A stretch of 17,496 nucleotides of DNA from Candidatus Saccharimonadales bacterium (GTDB taxonomy: Bacteria > Patescibacteriota > Saccharimonadia > Saccharimonadales > Saccharimonadaceae). Both the position numbers and the translations under genes were made by a program. Location of the stretch: assembly GCA_030145955.1 (NCBI GenBank), contig JASLCR010000078.1, positions 1-17,496 on the forward strand, written 5' to 3'. Position 1 is the first letter of the stretch. Each line of letters starts with the position of its first letter. The notes below the pieces were generated by a model. That model did not search any database, had not been told where the DNA came from, and was given only the letters and a program-made list of their open reading frames with translations. Below, one piece after another: positions 1-6,250 of the stretch.

Positions 1-896
1 ACTTCATGAAACGGTGGAATATCACTGACGACACACGGGATGCCGAGTTTTAGCGCTTCGGCAAGTGGTAAACCGAACCCTTCGGATTTAGAGGCGCTTA
101 CCATGATAGCGTCGTTGGCAAGTATAGCTGCATATTCTTCGTCACTTACGCCGCCATAAAATTTCACGCTCGCCCCTTTGGGTATCGTCCGTTTGAGCTC
201 TTCAATGTAACTATCCGACCCCTTGCTGAGCAAATGCAGCGTGCGGTCAGGAAGAAACGCCATTGCTTTTACAAGGGTAAGTACATTTTTATGAGGAATG
301 AGCGACCCCATAAACACAAGATTTTTTGGAGGAGTTTCTTTTTGTACGACAGGCGATTTTAGGAAGTTTGAAAGATCACGAGCTGCGTTTGGAACAACGA
401 TAATCGGACGCTTCGTTAAATGGGCGGCTTCGATCTCTTTCTTGCTTGTCTCGGAGACGGTTGCAACGATATCGGCCGCATTCAGTGTAAGGCGCCCCGG
501 CCAATAGGTAAGATGATAGAGTCGCCATGCGAAGCGAACGTACCATGGGAAATATGCTGGTGGCGTTGTGTGCTTGTAGTACGTCATATCTTGCTGATTG
601 AGGATCAGCTTGAACTTCCTGCCAAAGCTCCCCATCGATTGGAGCGGAGTTGCAACGACATCTGGGTGGAATTTATTGAGCACAAGTGCAGTGAATGGTT
701 CTTTTGGAGAGGAGACTGGGTGAATTTTTATCCATGCGCAGTTTTTTGGTAAGAAGTTGAGCTGTTTCTCATTTGAAATAATAAACGTTGTTTCTGGCTG
801 TATGCCATAGAGCGCGAGGGCAAGCTCGTGTGTGTAGCGCGAGATACCGTCGTGAAAGTCGGTGCGAATATAGCGGGCGTCAAAGAAGAATTTCAC
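1..896 (-). CDS. Glycosyltransferase family 4 (GT-B), C-terminus cut by window edge
   Basis: This frame is open on the minus strand from a GTG at 896-894 to the left edge, giving 298 codons without a stop. The product begins MKFFFDARYIRTDFHDGISR, the usual start of GT4 enzymes, where the glycine-rich turn meets the acceptor. The GT4 EX7E motif is visible at E272 and E280 (SEGFGLPLAE), followed by the strand GIPCVVSDIPPFHE, which contacts the nucleotide-sugar donor. It probably transfers a sugar from a nucleotide-activated donor to a cell-surface glycan or lipid on the cytoplasmic face of the membrane; the substrate cannot be read from the sequence. The GTG shares bases with the TGA of the upstream small membrane protein (GTGA), so translation is probably coupled. 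About 70-90 residues are missing beyond the edge compared with typical family members. Confidence 0.88.
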   Translation of the reverse strand, partial: MKFFFDARYIRTDFHDGISRYTHELALALYGIQPETTFIISNEKQLNFLPKNCAWIKIHPVSSPKEPFTALVLNKFHPDVVATPLQSMGSFGRKFKLILNQQDMTYYKHTTPPAYFPWYVRFAWRLYHLTYWPGRLTLNAADIVATVSETSKKEIEAAHLTKRPIIVVPNAARDLSNFLKSPVVQKETPPKNLVFMGSLIPHKNVLTLVKAMAFLPDRTLHLLSKGSDSYIEELKRTIPKGASVKFYGGVSDEEYAAILANDAIMVSASKSEGFGLPLAEALKLGIPCVVSDIPPFHE

Positions 897-1201
897 TGCT
901 TTTTGCGCCTACTGTTTGGATGGCGATCGTGTAGCTGCTGCATGGCATAGAATCCCATTCCAATGAGGATAACGAGAATAATGCCGAGAAGACAATTAAG
1001 GTTTCCATGACCTAAGCTAGGAAAAATGAGACTAACACCAAGTACATTAAACATGTTGATATAGTCGGGATTATTGAGGTGGATTGCCTTATATAAACAG
1101 ACGAGCAAATGCAATGTTGCTGAGAGGAGCATAGCATACATCAAGCCTTTAAAGACGTTCTCTTTGTCAACCGGAAAAAATATCTTGTAGAGTTGTTTCA
1201 C
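893..1201 (-). CDS. Small membrane protein, function unknown
   Basis: The product has 102 residues and I do not recognise the family. It begins MKQLYKIFFPVDKENVFKGL, followed by a hydrophobic segment at about residues 18-40 and one or two more between about 50 and 86, and ends in a basic tail (NSRRKKQ). A polytopic inner-membrane protein with its C-terminus in the cytoplasm is likely. The start is a GTG six bases downstream of an extended -10 box, so the mRNA would be leaderless; no ATG in this frame gives a better start. Its stop overlaps the GTG of the downstream glycosyltransferase by a 4-base GTGA. This coupling suggests a role beside that enzyme in making or moving a surface glycan, but that is inference from position only. 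Confidence 0.7.
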   Translation of the reverse strand: MKQLYKIFFPVDKENVFKGLMYAMLLSATLHLLVCLYKAIHLNNPDYINMFNVLGVSLIFPSLGHGNLNCLLGIILVILIGMGFYAMQQLHDRHPNSRRKKQ

Positions 1202-1207
1202 TCACTC

Positions 1208-1216
1208 ATTGTATCA
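1208..1216 (-). promoter_or_regulatory. Extended -10 promoter for the small membrane protein / glycosyltransferase pair
   Basis: Read on the minus strand the sequence is TGATACAAT, a TGn-extended -10 box. Six bases separate it from the GTG at 1201, so transcription would begin at or next to the start codon. No good -35 is visible upstream, which fits an extended -10 promoter. Confidence 0.55.
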
Positions 1217-1224
1217 TCTGTTCA

Positions 1225-1233
1225 TGGTATAAT
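1225..1233 (+). promoter_or_regulatory. Extended -10 promoter for the GT4 glycosyltransferase
   Basis: TGGTATAAT is a perfect -10 hexamer with the TGn extension. The ATG at 1241 follows after 7 bases, so the transcript is probably leaderless. It lies only 8 bp from the oppositely oriented -10 of the neighbouring minus-strand operon. Confidence 0.65.
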
Positions 1234-1240
1234 CGGTTTA

Positions 1241-2467
1241 ATGAGAATCCTTATCGTCAACGACCAACACTGGCCGATGAAGAGTGGTTGTGCTAATGCT
1301 TCGCGCACACTTGCGCTTGGCCTGGCGGCGCGTGGACATACGGTTTTAGTAGTCGCACCGGCATCTGGCCGCCGCAATGCAACTGATCGTGACGAAAATT
1401 ATGACATTATTCGTATTCGAAGCTTCAAATTCCGTGAAAATTTGCGAGTTTCGGTGGTACTTGACCGTGAAGTGCGGCGAGTGATAAGTGATTTTAATCC
1501 TGATATTGTTCATGTTCACACTCAGTTGACTCTTGGTCTGGCGGTTCTTCGCGCAGCAACGAATATGGGTATCCCAGTTGTCGCAACAAATCACGTGATG
1601 CCCGACAATCTGATTGAAAACATCAAAGGAGCAAGTACACTGTCTCGCCCAATAAGCTATATTTGGACTGAATACGGAAATCTCTTGTATCGTGGTGCAA
1701 AGCGAATAATCATGCCAACTGAATCAGCACTCGAGCTGTTTAATCTTGATCGTATTGAGGCGCCGGCAGTTGCTATTTCGAATGGTATCGATTTGTCACA
1801 TTACCAAGTTACGGCTGCTAAAGCTTCGACATTTGAGAAATTCAACCTTCCAAAAGATAAAAACATCATTACCTGGCTTGGTCGTATTGATCGTGAAAAA
1901 CATCTCGATGTGGTAGTGCGAGCGTTTGCTGAACTCTCGAAGGAGCGTGATGACGTCCATCTTTTGATGGTGGGTGTAGGAAATGATTTCGACAATTTGC
2001 AGTCGCTTGTTGCTGAGCTTGGGATTGAATCGCTGGTAACATTTACCGGGCTTGTTTCCGAAGAAGATAAGTACGAGCTGCATCGTGTAGGTGCGGTCTT
2101 TGTTATGCCGTCACCAAACGAGCTGCAGTGTCTTGCTATGCTTGAGGCAATGTCATGCGGTAAGCCAGTGGTAGCTGTTGATGCTGGTGCGCTTTCGGAA
2201 ATTTGCCGCAACGATGAGAACGGCTATCTCGTCTTCCCGGACGATATAAAAGGCTTTGAGCGTGCTTTAACAATGCTGCTCGATAACCCGGCACGGCTAA
2301 AGGCATTTGGAAAACGTTCGCGAGAAATTGCAGAGACTCATGATGAAAAGCTCGTCATGCCTCGGTTTGAGAAACTTTACGAGGAGGTTATCCGAGAAAG
2401 TCGAGAACAGCCTGCGAAATCGCGTGGGGTGTTTCGTAGTGTGCTAGGTGGCCGACATCAGGGATAA
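1241..2467 (+). CDS. Glycosyltransferase family 4 (GT-B), diacylglycerol/phosphoinositide glycosyltransferase-like
   Basis: The product has 408 residues and a complete GT-B fold. The N-terminal Rossmann domain opens MRILIVNDQHWPMKSGC, with the glycine of the acceptor loop near residue 16, and later contains DIVHVHTQ (about 88-95). The C-terminal donor-binding domain shows SNGID at 180-184, GRIDREKHLD at 214-223 and the EX7E pair E294/E302 (NELQCLAMLE). The layout resembles enzymes that glycosylate membrane lipids, such as monoglucosyl-diacylglycerol synthases and PimB, but the acceptor is not proven. I chose the ATG at 1241 rather than an upstream in-frame ATG at 1193, because the upstream codons run back through the -10 box and the MRILIV start is the family norm. 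The last 80 bases overlap the convergent hydrolase gene, so the tail after about residue 385 is likely a non-conserved extension. Confidence 0.9.
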   Translation: MRILIVNDQHWPMKSGCANASRTLALGLAARGHTVLVVAPASGRRNATDRDENYDIIRIRSFKFRENLRVSVVLDREVRRVISDFNPDIVHVHTQLTLGLAVLRAATNMGIPVVATNHVMPDNLIENIKGASTLSRPISYIWTEYGNLLYRGAKRIIMPTESALELFNLDRIEAPAVAISNGIDLSHYQVTAAKASTFEKFNLPKDKNIITWLGRIDREKHLDVVVRAFAELSKERDDVHLLMVGVGNDFDNLQSLVAELGIESLVTFTGLVSEEDKYELHRVGAVFVMPSPNELQCLAMLEAMSCGKPVVAVDAGALSEICRNDENGYLVFPDDIKGFERALTMLLDNPARLKAFGKRSREIAETHDEKLVMPRFEKLYEEVIRESREQPAKSRGVFRSVLGGRHQG

Positions 2468-3215
2468 TTTCCAGCTTGGCTGGAAGTGCTTTGGCAAGTG
2501 TACGCTCACCTCGCAGCGGTGTAACATTATCTTTTTCACCAGCAATAAGTAGTATCTCAAACGAGCTAAGCTGCTCTTTATAGTCGATGACGCCGCGCTT
2601 TACGATGTCCTTATGAAGTGTATGGTAAAAATCAATACTCGAGATGTAGTCGAGATTTTTTAGATGGTGTTGCTGAATACGTTCCTTCAGTTCGGGGTGT
2701 TTTGCGGTCATAATGACTTTTGTCGCACCTCGACTAATGGCTTCACTTTTGACGAGTCGTTCTCCTAATGATCCAGCTCGCTTGCCGACATTGTAATGTA
2801 ATGCGCCAAAAACCGCGCCAATCTTACGGCTGTCGAGCCACTTAATACGTGTCGCTACAGGGCTGATAAAAACAGTTTCTTTCGCAAAAAGTGCCGGGTC
2901 TTGGCTAAGCATACTGGCGGCCACAAGCCCGCCAAGGCTATGAGAAATGAGATATGGCGGCTTCTTCAGCGAAAGAGAACGGATGAATGCATTTGTGTGG
3001 CGCGCCAATTCGTCAACGGTCCATGGTTTCTCAAAAAGTTGACTCTCGCCGAAGCCTGGGAGGTCGGGTATGATCACATGGAATTTTTTACTTAGCTCAG
3101 GGATGATATATTGAAACCCTTCATGCGAGCCGGTGAATCCATGAATCATAATGATTGCTGGTTTTGTTTTGTTACCATATGTCCAGTAATATACGCTGTC
3201 ACTTTGCTGTTTCAT
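2388..3215 (-). CDS. Alpha/beta-fold hydrolase
   Basis: The product has 275 residues, the usual length for single-domain alpha/beta hydrolases. It shows the oxyanion-hole strand HGFTGS (about 25-30), the strand IIPDLPGFGES (48-58), the nucleophile elbow SHSLGG with catalytic Ser93, the acid Asp229 in GEKDNVTP and the catalytic His256 in VGHLAH. A helical cap lies between about 125 and 205. No signal peptide is present, so it acts in the cytoplasm. Substrate could be an ester, lipid or other small molecule; the sequence does not decide. The ATG lies 8 bases after a TATAAT box and has no Shine-Dalgarno sequence, so a leaderless message is likely. It converges with the GT4 gene and overlaps its end by 80 bp. 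Confidence 0.88.
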   Translation of the reverse strand: MKQQSDSVYYWTYGNKTKPAIIMIHGFTGSHEGFQYIIPELSKKFHVIIPDLPGFGESQLFEKPWTVDELARHTNAFIRSLSLKKPPYLISHSLGGLVAASMLSQDPALFAKETVFISPVATRIKWLDSRKIGAVFGALHYNVGKRAGSLGERLVKSEAISRGATKVIMTAKHPELKERIQQHHLKNLDYISSIDFYHTLHKDIVKRGVIDYKEQLSSFEILLIAGEKDNVTPLRGERTLAKALPAKLEIIPDVGHLAHYETPHAISQAVLDFLG

Positions 3216-3223
3216 CTTATGAA

Positions 3224-3252
3224 ATTATAGCCACCTCTGTTAAAATAGTCTA
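3224..3252 (-). promoter_or_regulatory. Promoter of the alpha/beta hydrolase gene
   Basis: On the minus strand there is TAGACT (3252-3247), a 17-bp spacer and a perfect TATAAT (3229-3224). The ATG at 3215 follows after 8 bases. The -35 and spacer overlap the -10 region of the divergent ABC-F promoter, so polymerase can probably occupy only one of the two at a time. Confidence 0.6.
3238..3246 (+). promoter_or_regulatory. Extended -10 promoter for the ABC-F gene
   Basis: TGTTAAAAT matches the TGn-extended -10 pattern, with the ATG 8 bases downstream at 3255 and no ribosome-binding site. The -35 position holds no good match. Confidence 0.55.
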
Positions 3253-3254
3253 GT

Positions 3255-4892
3255 ATGATTGCCGATATTTCAATTACTGAAAAATCATTTGGCGCCAAGG
3301 TTTTAATGACGGGCGTCAAGTTTTCGATTGATGATGGGGAAAAGGTTGGTATTGTCGGGCGCAACGGCGTTGGTAAGTCCACGCTGTTTGGTATGCTCGC
3401 TGGTACCGATACCGACTTTACTGGTGATGTTATCTATCGCCGTGGTACTACTGTGGTCGCCACAGCGCAGGAGCACCACGTGCCAGATGATCAGACGGTG
3501 CTGCAGTATGTACTGCAAGGACTCCCTGAATATTCGAAACTTTCACATATTATCGAGACCTACCCCCTGACTATGGGTGATAACATGAAGCTTATCGATG
3601 AATATACCGAGGCACTTGGTCGGTTTGATGATAAAGGCTTTTACCAGATTGAGGAGCAGATTGAGCGAGAGCTTGAGAATTTTCAGCTGCCGGGTGTGGC
3701 GCATCGTCCATTTACTTCCCTGTCCGGTGGCCAGAAGCGGTTAGTCGAAGTGGTAAAGGTGATGCACTCTGATGCGCACCTCGCACTGATTGACGAACCA
3801 ACTAACCACATGGACTTCGTGGCGAAGCAGCAGTTTATCGACTGGATGAAATCTGCCCGGGAGGCAATGCTGGTGATTACGCACGACCGTGATGTTTTGC
3901 AGCAAGTTGACCGAATCGTTGAGCTAAAAGACGGCGGCTCGCAGAGCTTTAAAGGAAATTATGATGCGTATCTCAAGCAAAATGCCCACTCCACTGGTAC
4001 GGCAATGAACGAGTTTGAAATGATTGAGAAACGGATCGTAAATCTCAAGCAGAAAGTAATTGATTATCAACGCCTAAAGGAAAAATCGCGTAACCCTGGT
4101 ACGATTCAGAAATTTAAGCGTCTTGAAGAGCAATCACGTAAAGAGCTTGCCGAGCTGCAGGCCAAAGAGAAGCCAACGTTTTGGATCGATAAAGAATCGG
4201 TACAAAATCTCAATTACAAAGTGGCGAATCAGTACGACAAATTCAAGGCGAAGAATATCCGTATGAATCTTAAGAATGATGAATCTCGCTCAAAGCACGT
4301 GCTGGTGAGCGCTCGTGAATTAAGTCTTGGGTATGATACGCCGTTATTTACGGGCATCGACATTGATCTTCGCGAGGGCGAAGCGTTGGAGCTACGCGGT
4401 CGCAATGGCGCCGGTAAATCAACGTTAATTAAGCAGCTCCTCGGTACATCTCAAGATATTACGGTATTTGAGGGCGAACTGACACTGGACTCGCATGTAC
4501 GTGTGGGTGTGTACGAGCAAGAAGTCTCTCCTGCCCTGTTTGAGCTTTCGCTCCAGACGGCCATTGAGCGTGTGTATCTTGACCGTAATCTATCAATTGG
4601 TGAGACGAAGATTCGCCAGTTAATGAGCGACTATCTCTTTACCGAGGGCGACGGACAAATACCCGTTGGTAAGCTATCTGGTGGACAGAAGGCTCGCTTG
4701 CAGATTATTGATATGCTTGCAAACGACCCGCAGTTGCTTATCCTTGATGAGCCAACGAATCATCTTGACCTGCCGAGTATCGAAGAACTTGAGACGGCAC
4801 TTGAAAAGTACTCTGGTGCGATTTTATACGTCAGTCATGATGATTATTTTCGTCGAGCGATTGCCGGTGAAGCTGTAGTCATCGGAACTTAG
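3255..4892 (+). CDS. ABC-F family ATP-binding protein (translation factor type)
   Basis: The product has 545 residues and two ABC ATPase domains but no membrane segment, as in ABC-F proteins that act on the ribosome. Domain 1 has Walker A GRNGVGKST (35-43), signature LSGGQK (156-161) and Walker B LIDEPTNHMD (178-187) with catalytic E181. Domain 2 has GRNGAGKST (382-390), LSGGQK (474-479) and LILDEPTNHLD (495-505) with E499. Between them, about 240-345, lies a charged helical linker, the region that in this family reaches the P-site tRNA and peptidyl-transferase centre. A housekeeping role in relieving stalled or slow translation is most likely; antibiotic protection is possible but nothing here points to it. 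Translation probably starts on a leaderless message. The stop shares four bases (TTAG) with that of the next, convergent gene. Confidence 0.93.
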   Translation: MIADISITEKSFGAKVLMTGVKFSIDDGEKVGIVGRNGVGKSTLFGMLAGTDTDFTGDVIYRRGTTVVATAQEHHVPDDQTVLQYVLQGLPEYSKLSHIIETYPLTMGDNMKLIDEYTEALGRFDDKGFYQIEEQIERELENFQLPGVAHRPFTSLSGGQKRLVEVVKVMHSDAHLALIDEPTNHMDFVAKQQFIDWMKSAREAMLVITHDRDVLQQVDRIVELKDGGSQSFKGNYDAYLKQNAHSTGTAMNEFEMIEKRIVNLKQKVIDYQRLKEKSRNPGTIQKFKRLEEQSRKELAELQAKEKPTFWIDKESVQNLNYKVANQYDKFKAKNIRMNLKNDESRSKHVLVSARELSLGYDTPLFTGIDIDLREGEALELRGRNGAGKSTLIKQLLGTSQDITVFEGELTLDSHVRVGVYEQEVSPALFELSLQTAIERVYLDRNLSIGETKIRQLMSDYLFTEGDGQIPVGKLSGGQKARLQIIDMLANDPQLLILDEPTNHLDLPSIEELETALEKYSGAILYVSHDDYFRRAIAGEAVVIGT

Positions 4893-5794
4893 TGGCTGTC
4901 GGGTCTTTTGATATGGCGTGTTAGCGCATGAATAATATCCTGTTGCGTGATGCTAATAGGATGACCTAAGCGCTGAGAAAGTTCGTGCTTTGCTTGTACG
5001 ATTGTTTCGGCTACTGAATCAGTATTGCATGTCCCTGGAAGACTTTGTTGGTATGCTTCTATCGTAGCACTGCATACATCATCGGCCCAGCCAATTAAGG
5101 GCATTTGCGAATTCTCTATTTGTCTCTTACCGATTTGTGTTTCGATCGCAAGCTCTATTTCACTAACACTCATTTCGGAAGTCGTGCCTATATAAATAGT
5201 ATTCCACGGGCTATCGACGGGCTGCTTGTATGGGAGTGCACTGCACCTTATGACAAAATCATGCAGGCGACCCCATAAAGTAGTGTAATTAATAATGTCG
5301 TCATAGAGAAATGACTGCGGTTTTGTTTCATCGACAGGCGCATGTATTTCAACACAAACTGTCGTGCGATCAAGTCTCTTGAAGGTTATACGAACATCTT
5401 GATGACTCGTACTGCTCATATATAGGGCATCATTTGTTTGCTCGAACTCGTCAGTATGGAACTCCAATATTCCTTCGAGGTATTCTTGGAGTTCCGTATA
5501 CTGTGTTTCAAATGTGCGCAGTCGACGCCCCCATGCCGTTGGTGCATCAAAAGTAATGTATCCGTATAGTTCAGCTGCACGATGGCCCACTCCTGGCAAA
5601 ATCTCAATACCAGAGTGTGTGAGTAACGGTATCTCCTCGTCAGGAAATGTAATCTCGCTGAGGTTTACAGCTCTCTTTGTAGTACCTGGTAGATTTTGAT
5701 ACAAGGAATTTTCATGGAAGACATGTAGTATTACCCCACCACAGTCGATCATTTCGGTAAAACCGTGCTTGCGTGCCTGTTCTCGTCGCTCCAT
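4889..5794 (-). CDS. Hypothetical protein, 301 residues, no recognised family
   Basis: I do not recognise this protein. It is a soluble, mildly acidic sequence with no signal peptide or membrane segment. Features visible are a hydrophobic start (about 14-26, with CGGVILHVF), a Gly/Pro-rich turn LPGVGHRAAEL (about 66-76), a mixed beta region (about 125-190) and a helical C-terminus from about 215 ending in HIKRPDSH. Seven cysteines or fewer are scattered and form no obvious metal-binding motif. A good -35/-10 promoter sits just upstream, with 11 bases between the -10 and the ATG, so it is expressed as its own unit. The C-terminal stop overlaps the convergent ABC-F stop by 4 bases. The long uninterrupted frame and the promoter support a real gene; the function is open. 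Confidence 0.75.
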   Translation of the reverse strand: MERREQARKHGFTEMIDCGGVILHVFHENSLYQNLPGTTKRAVNLSEITFPDEEIPLLTHSGIEILPGVGHRAAELYGYITFDAPTAWGRRLRTFETQYTELQEYLEGILEFHTDEFEQTNDALYMSSTSHQDVRITFKRLDRTTVCVEIHAPVDETKPQSFLYDDIINYTTLWGRLHDFVIRCSALPYKQPVDSPWNTIYIGTTSEMSVSEIELAIETQIGKRQIENSQMPLIGWADDVCSATIEAYQQSLPGTCNTDSVAETIVQAKHELSQRLGHPISITQQDIIHALTRHIKRPDSH

Positions 5795-5805
5795 AGTAAA
5801 CTGTC

Positions 5806-5834
5806 ATTGTAGTCGGCTATGGAAGATACGGCAA
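5806..5834 (-). promoter_or_regulatory. Promoter of the 301-residue hypothetical gene
   Basis: On the minus strand, TTGCCG (5834-5829), a 17-bp spacer and TACAAT (5811-5806). The ATG at 5794 lies 11 bases beyond the -10, giving a leader of only about 4-5 bases. It lies in the 55-bp gap after the glutaredoxin-like gene. Confidence 0.6.
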
Positions 5835-5849
5835 GGTTAAGCGTGATAT

Positions 5850-6119
5850 CTAGGCAGCTGGTACGAGATTGTTTTTCTCGAGTGCCGCCTGTAGCGCTGG
5901 GCGGTTAAAGCCAAGGATCATTTCGCCGTTGATGTCAGTTACGGGCACACCCTGAAAGTTGCCATCGATCTTATTAAGCAGCTCTTCTTGGGCGCCTTCT
6001 TCCTCTTCGATGTTCTTTGCAACGTACTTTACGCCAAGTTTATCGAGCCACTGCTTTTCAGTCGCACAAAATGCGCACATGGTTGTCGTATAGATGGTAA
6101 CGGCTGATGAGTCTGCCAT
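5850..6119 (-). CDS. Glutaredoxin-like thiol-disulfide protein
   Basis: The product has 89 residues with the small thioredoxin fold of the glutaredoxin/mycoredoxin group. The redox motif C15-A-F-C18 follows the first strand (VTIYTTTMC), the cis-proline is P59 in QGVPVTDI, and the GEMILGFNRPAL segment matches the glutathione- or thiol-binding end of the fold. The dicysteine motif fits a two-cysteine reductase that reduces protein or low-molecular-weight disulfides in the cytoplasm. Its natural thiol is unknown; glutathione synthesis cannot be assumed in this lineage. The ATG is fixed by a strong AAGGGGG site nine bases upstream, unlike the leaderless neighbours. There is no transmembrane segment. 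Confidence 0.9.
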   Translation of the reverse strand: MADSSAVTIYTTTMCAFCATEKQWLDKLGVKYVAKNIEEEEGAQEELLNKIDGNFQGVPVTDINGEMILGFNRPALQAALEKNNLVPAA

Positions 6120-6128
6120 GAGATTATT

Positions 6129-6135
6129 CCCCCTT
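6129..6135 (-). promoter_or_regulatory. Shine-Dalgarno site of the glutaredoxin-like gene
   Basis: AAGGGGG on the minus strand lies nine bases before the ATG at 6119 and fixes that start. It is one of the few clear ribosome-binding sites outside the atp operon in this window. Confidence 0.7.
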
Positions 6136-6158
6136 AGTTATTAACCAATTTACTATAC

Positions 6159-6164
6159 ATTATA
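6159..6164 (-). promoter_or_regulatory. -10 box for the glutaredoxin-like gene
   Basis: TATAAT on the minus strand, about 39 bases before the ATG, gives a leader of roughly 33 bases that contains the Shine-Dalgarno site. No convincing -35 is seen at the 17-bp position (TATGCA). Confidence 0.5.
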
Positions 6165-6199
6165 CACTAAACATGAGGCTATGCATACATGGATGGCTG

Positions 6200-6208
6200 T
6201 GCTATTCT
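6200..6208 (+). promoter_or_regulatory. Extended -10 candidate for the pilin-like lectin gene
   Basis: TGCTATTCT fits a TGn-extended -10 with four of six consensus hexamer bases. It would give a leader of about 36 bases before the ATG at 6251. No strong Shine-Dalgarno site is seen in that leader. Confidence 0.4.
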
Positions 6209-6250
6209 AAAAGCTAAAGCTTAGGGTGTATTTTGAAGCGTAAATAAGTG

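Noticed and set aside
420..752. 110-residue plus-strand frame with many Cys and Trp
   Set aside because: It is antisense to the GT4 gene at 1-896, whose motifs are clear, and has no promoter or ribosome site.
1193..1240. In-frame upstream ATG that would lengthen the GT4 protein by 16 residues
   Set aside because: The extra codons contain the -10 box, and the family normally begins at MRILIV, encoded from 1241.
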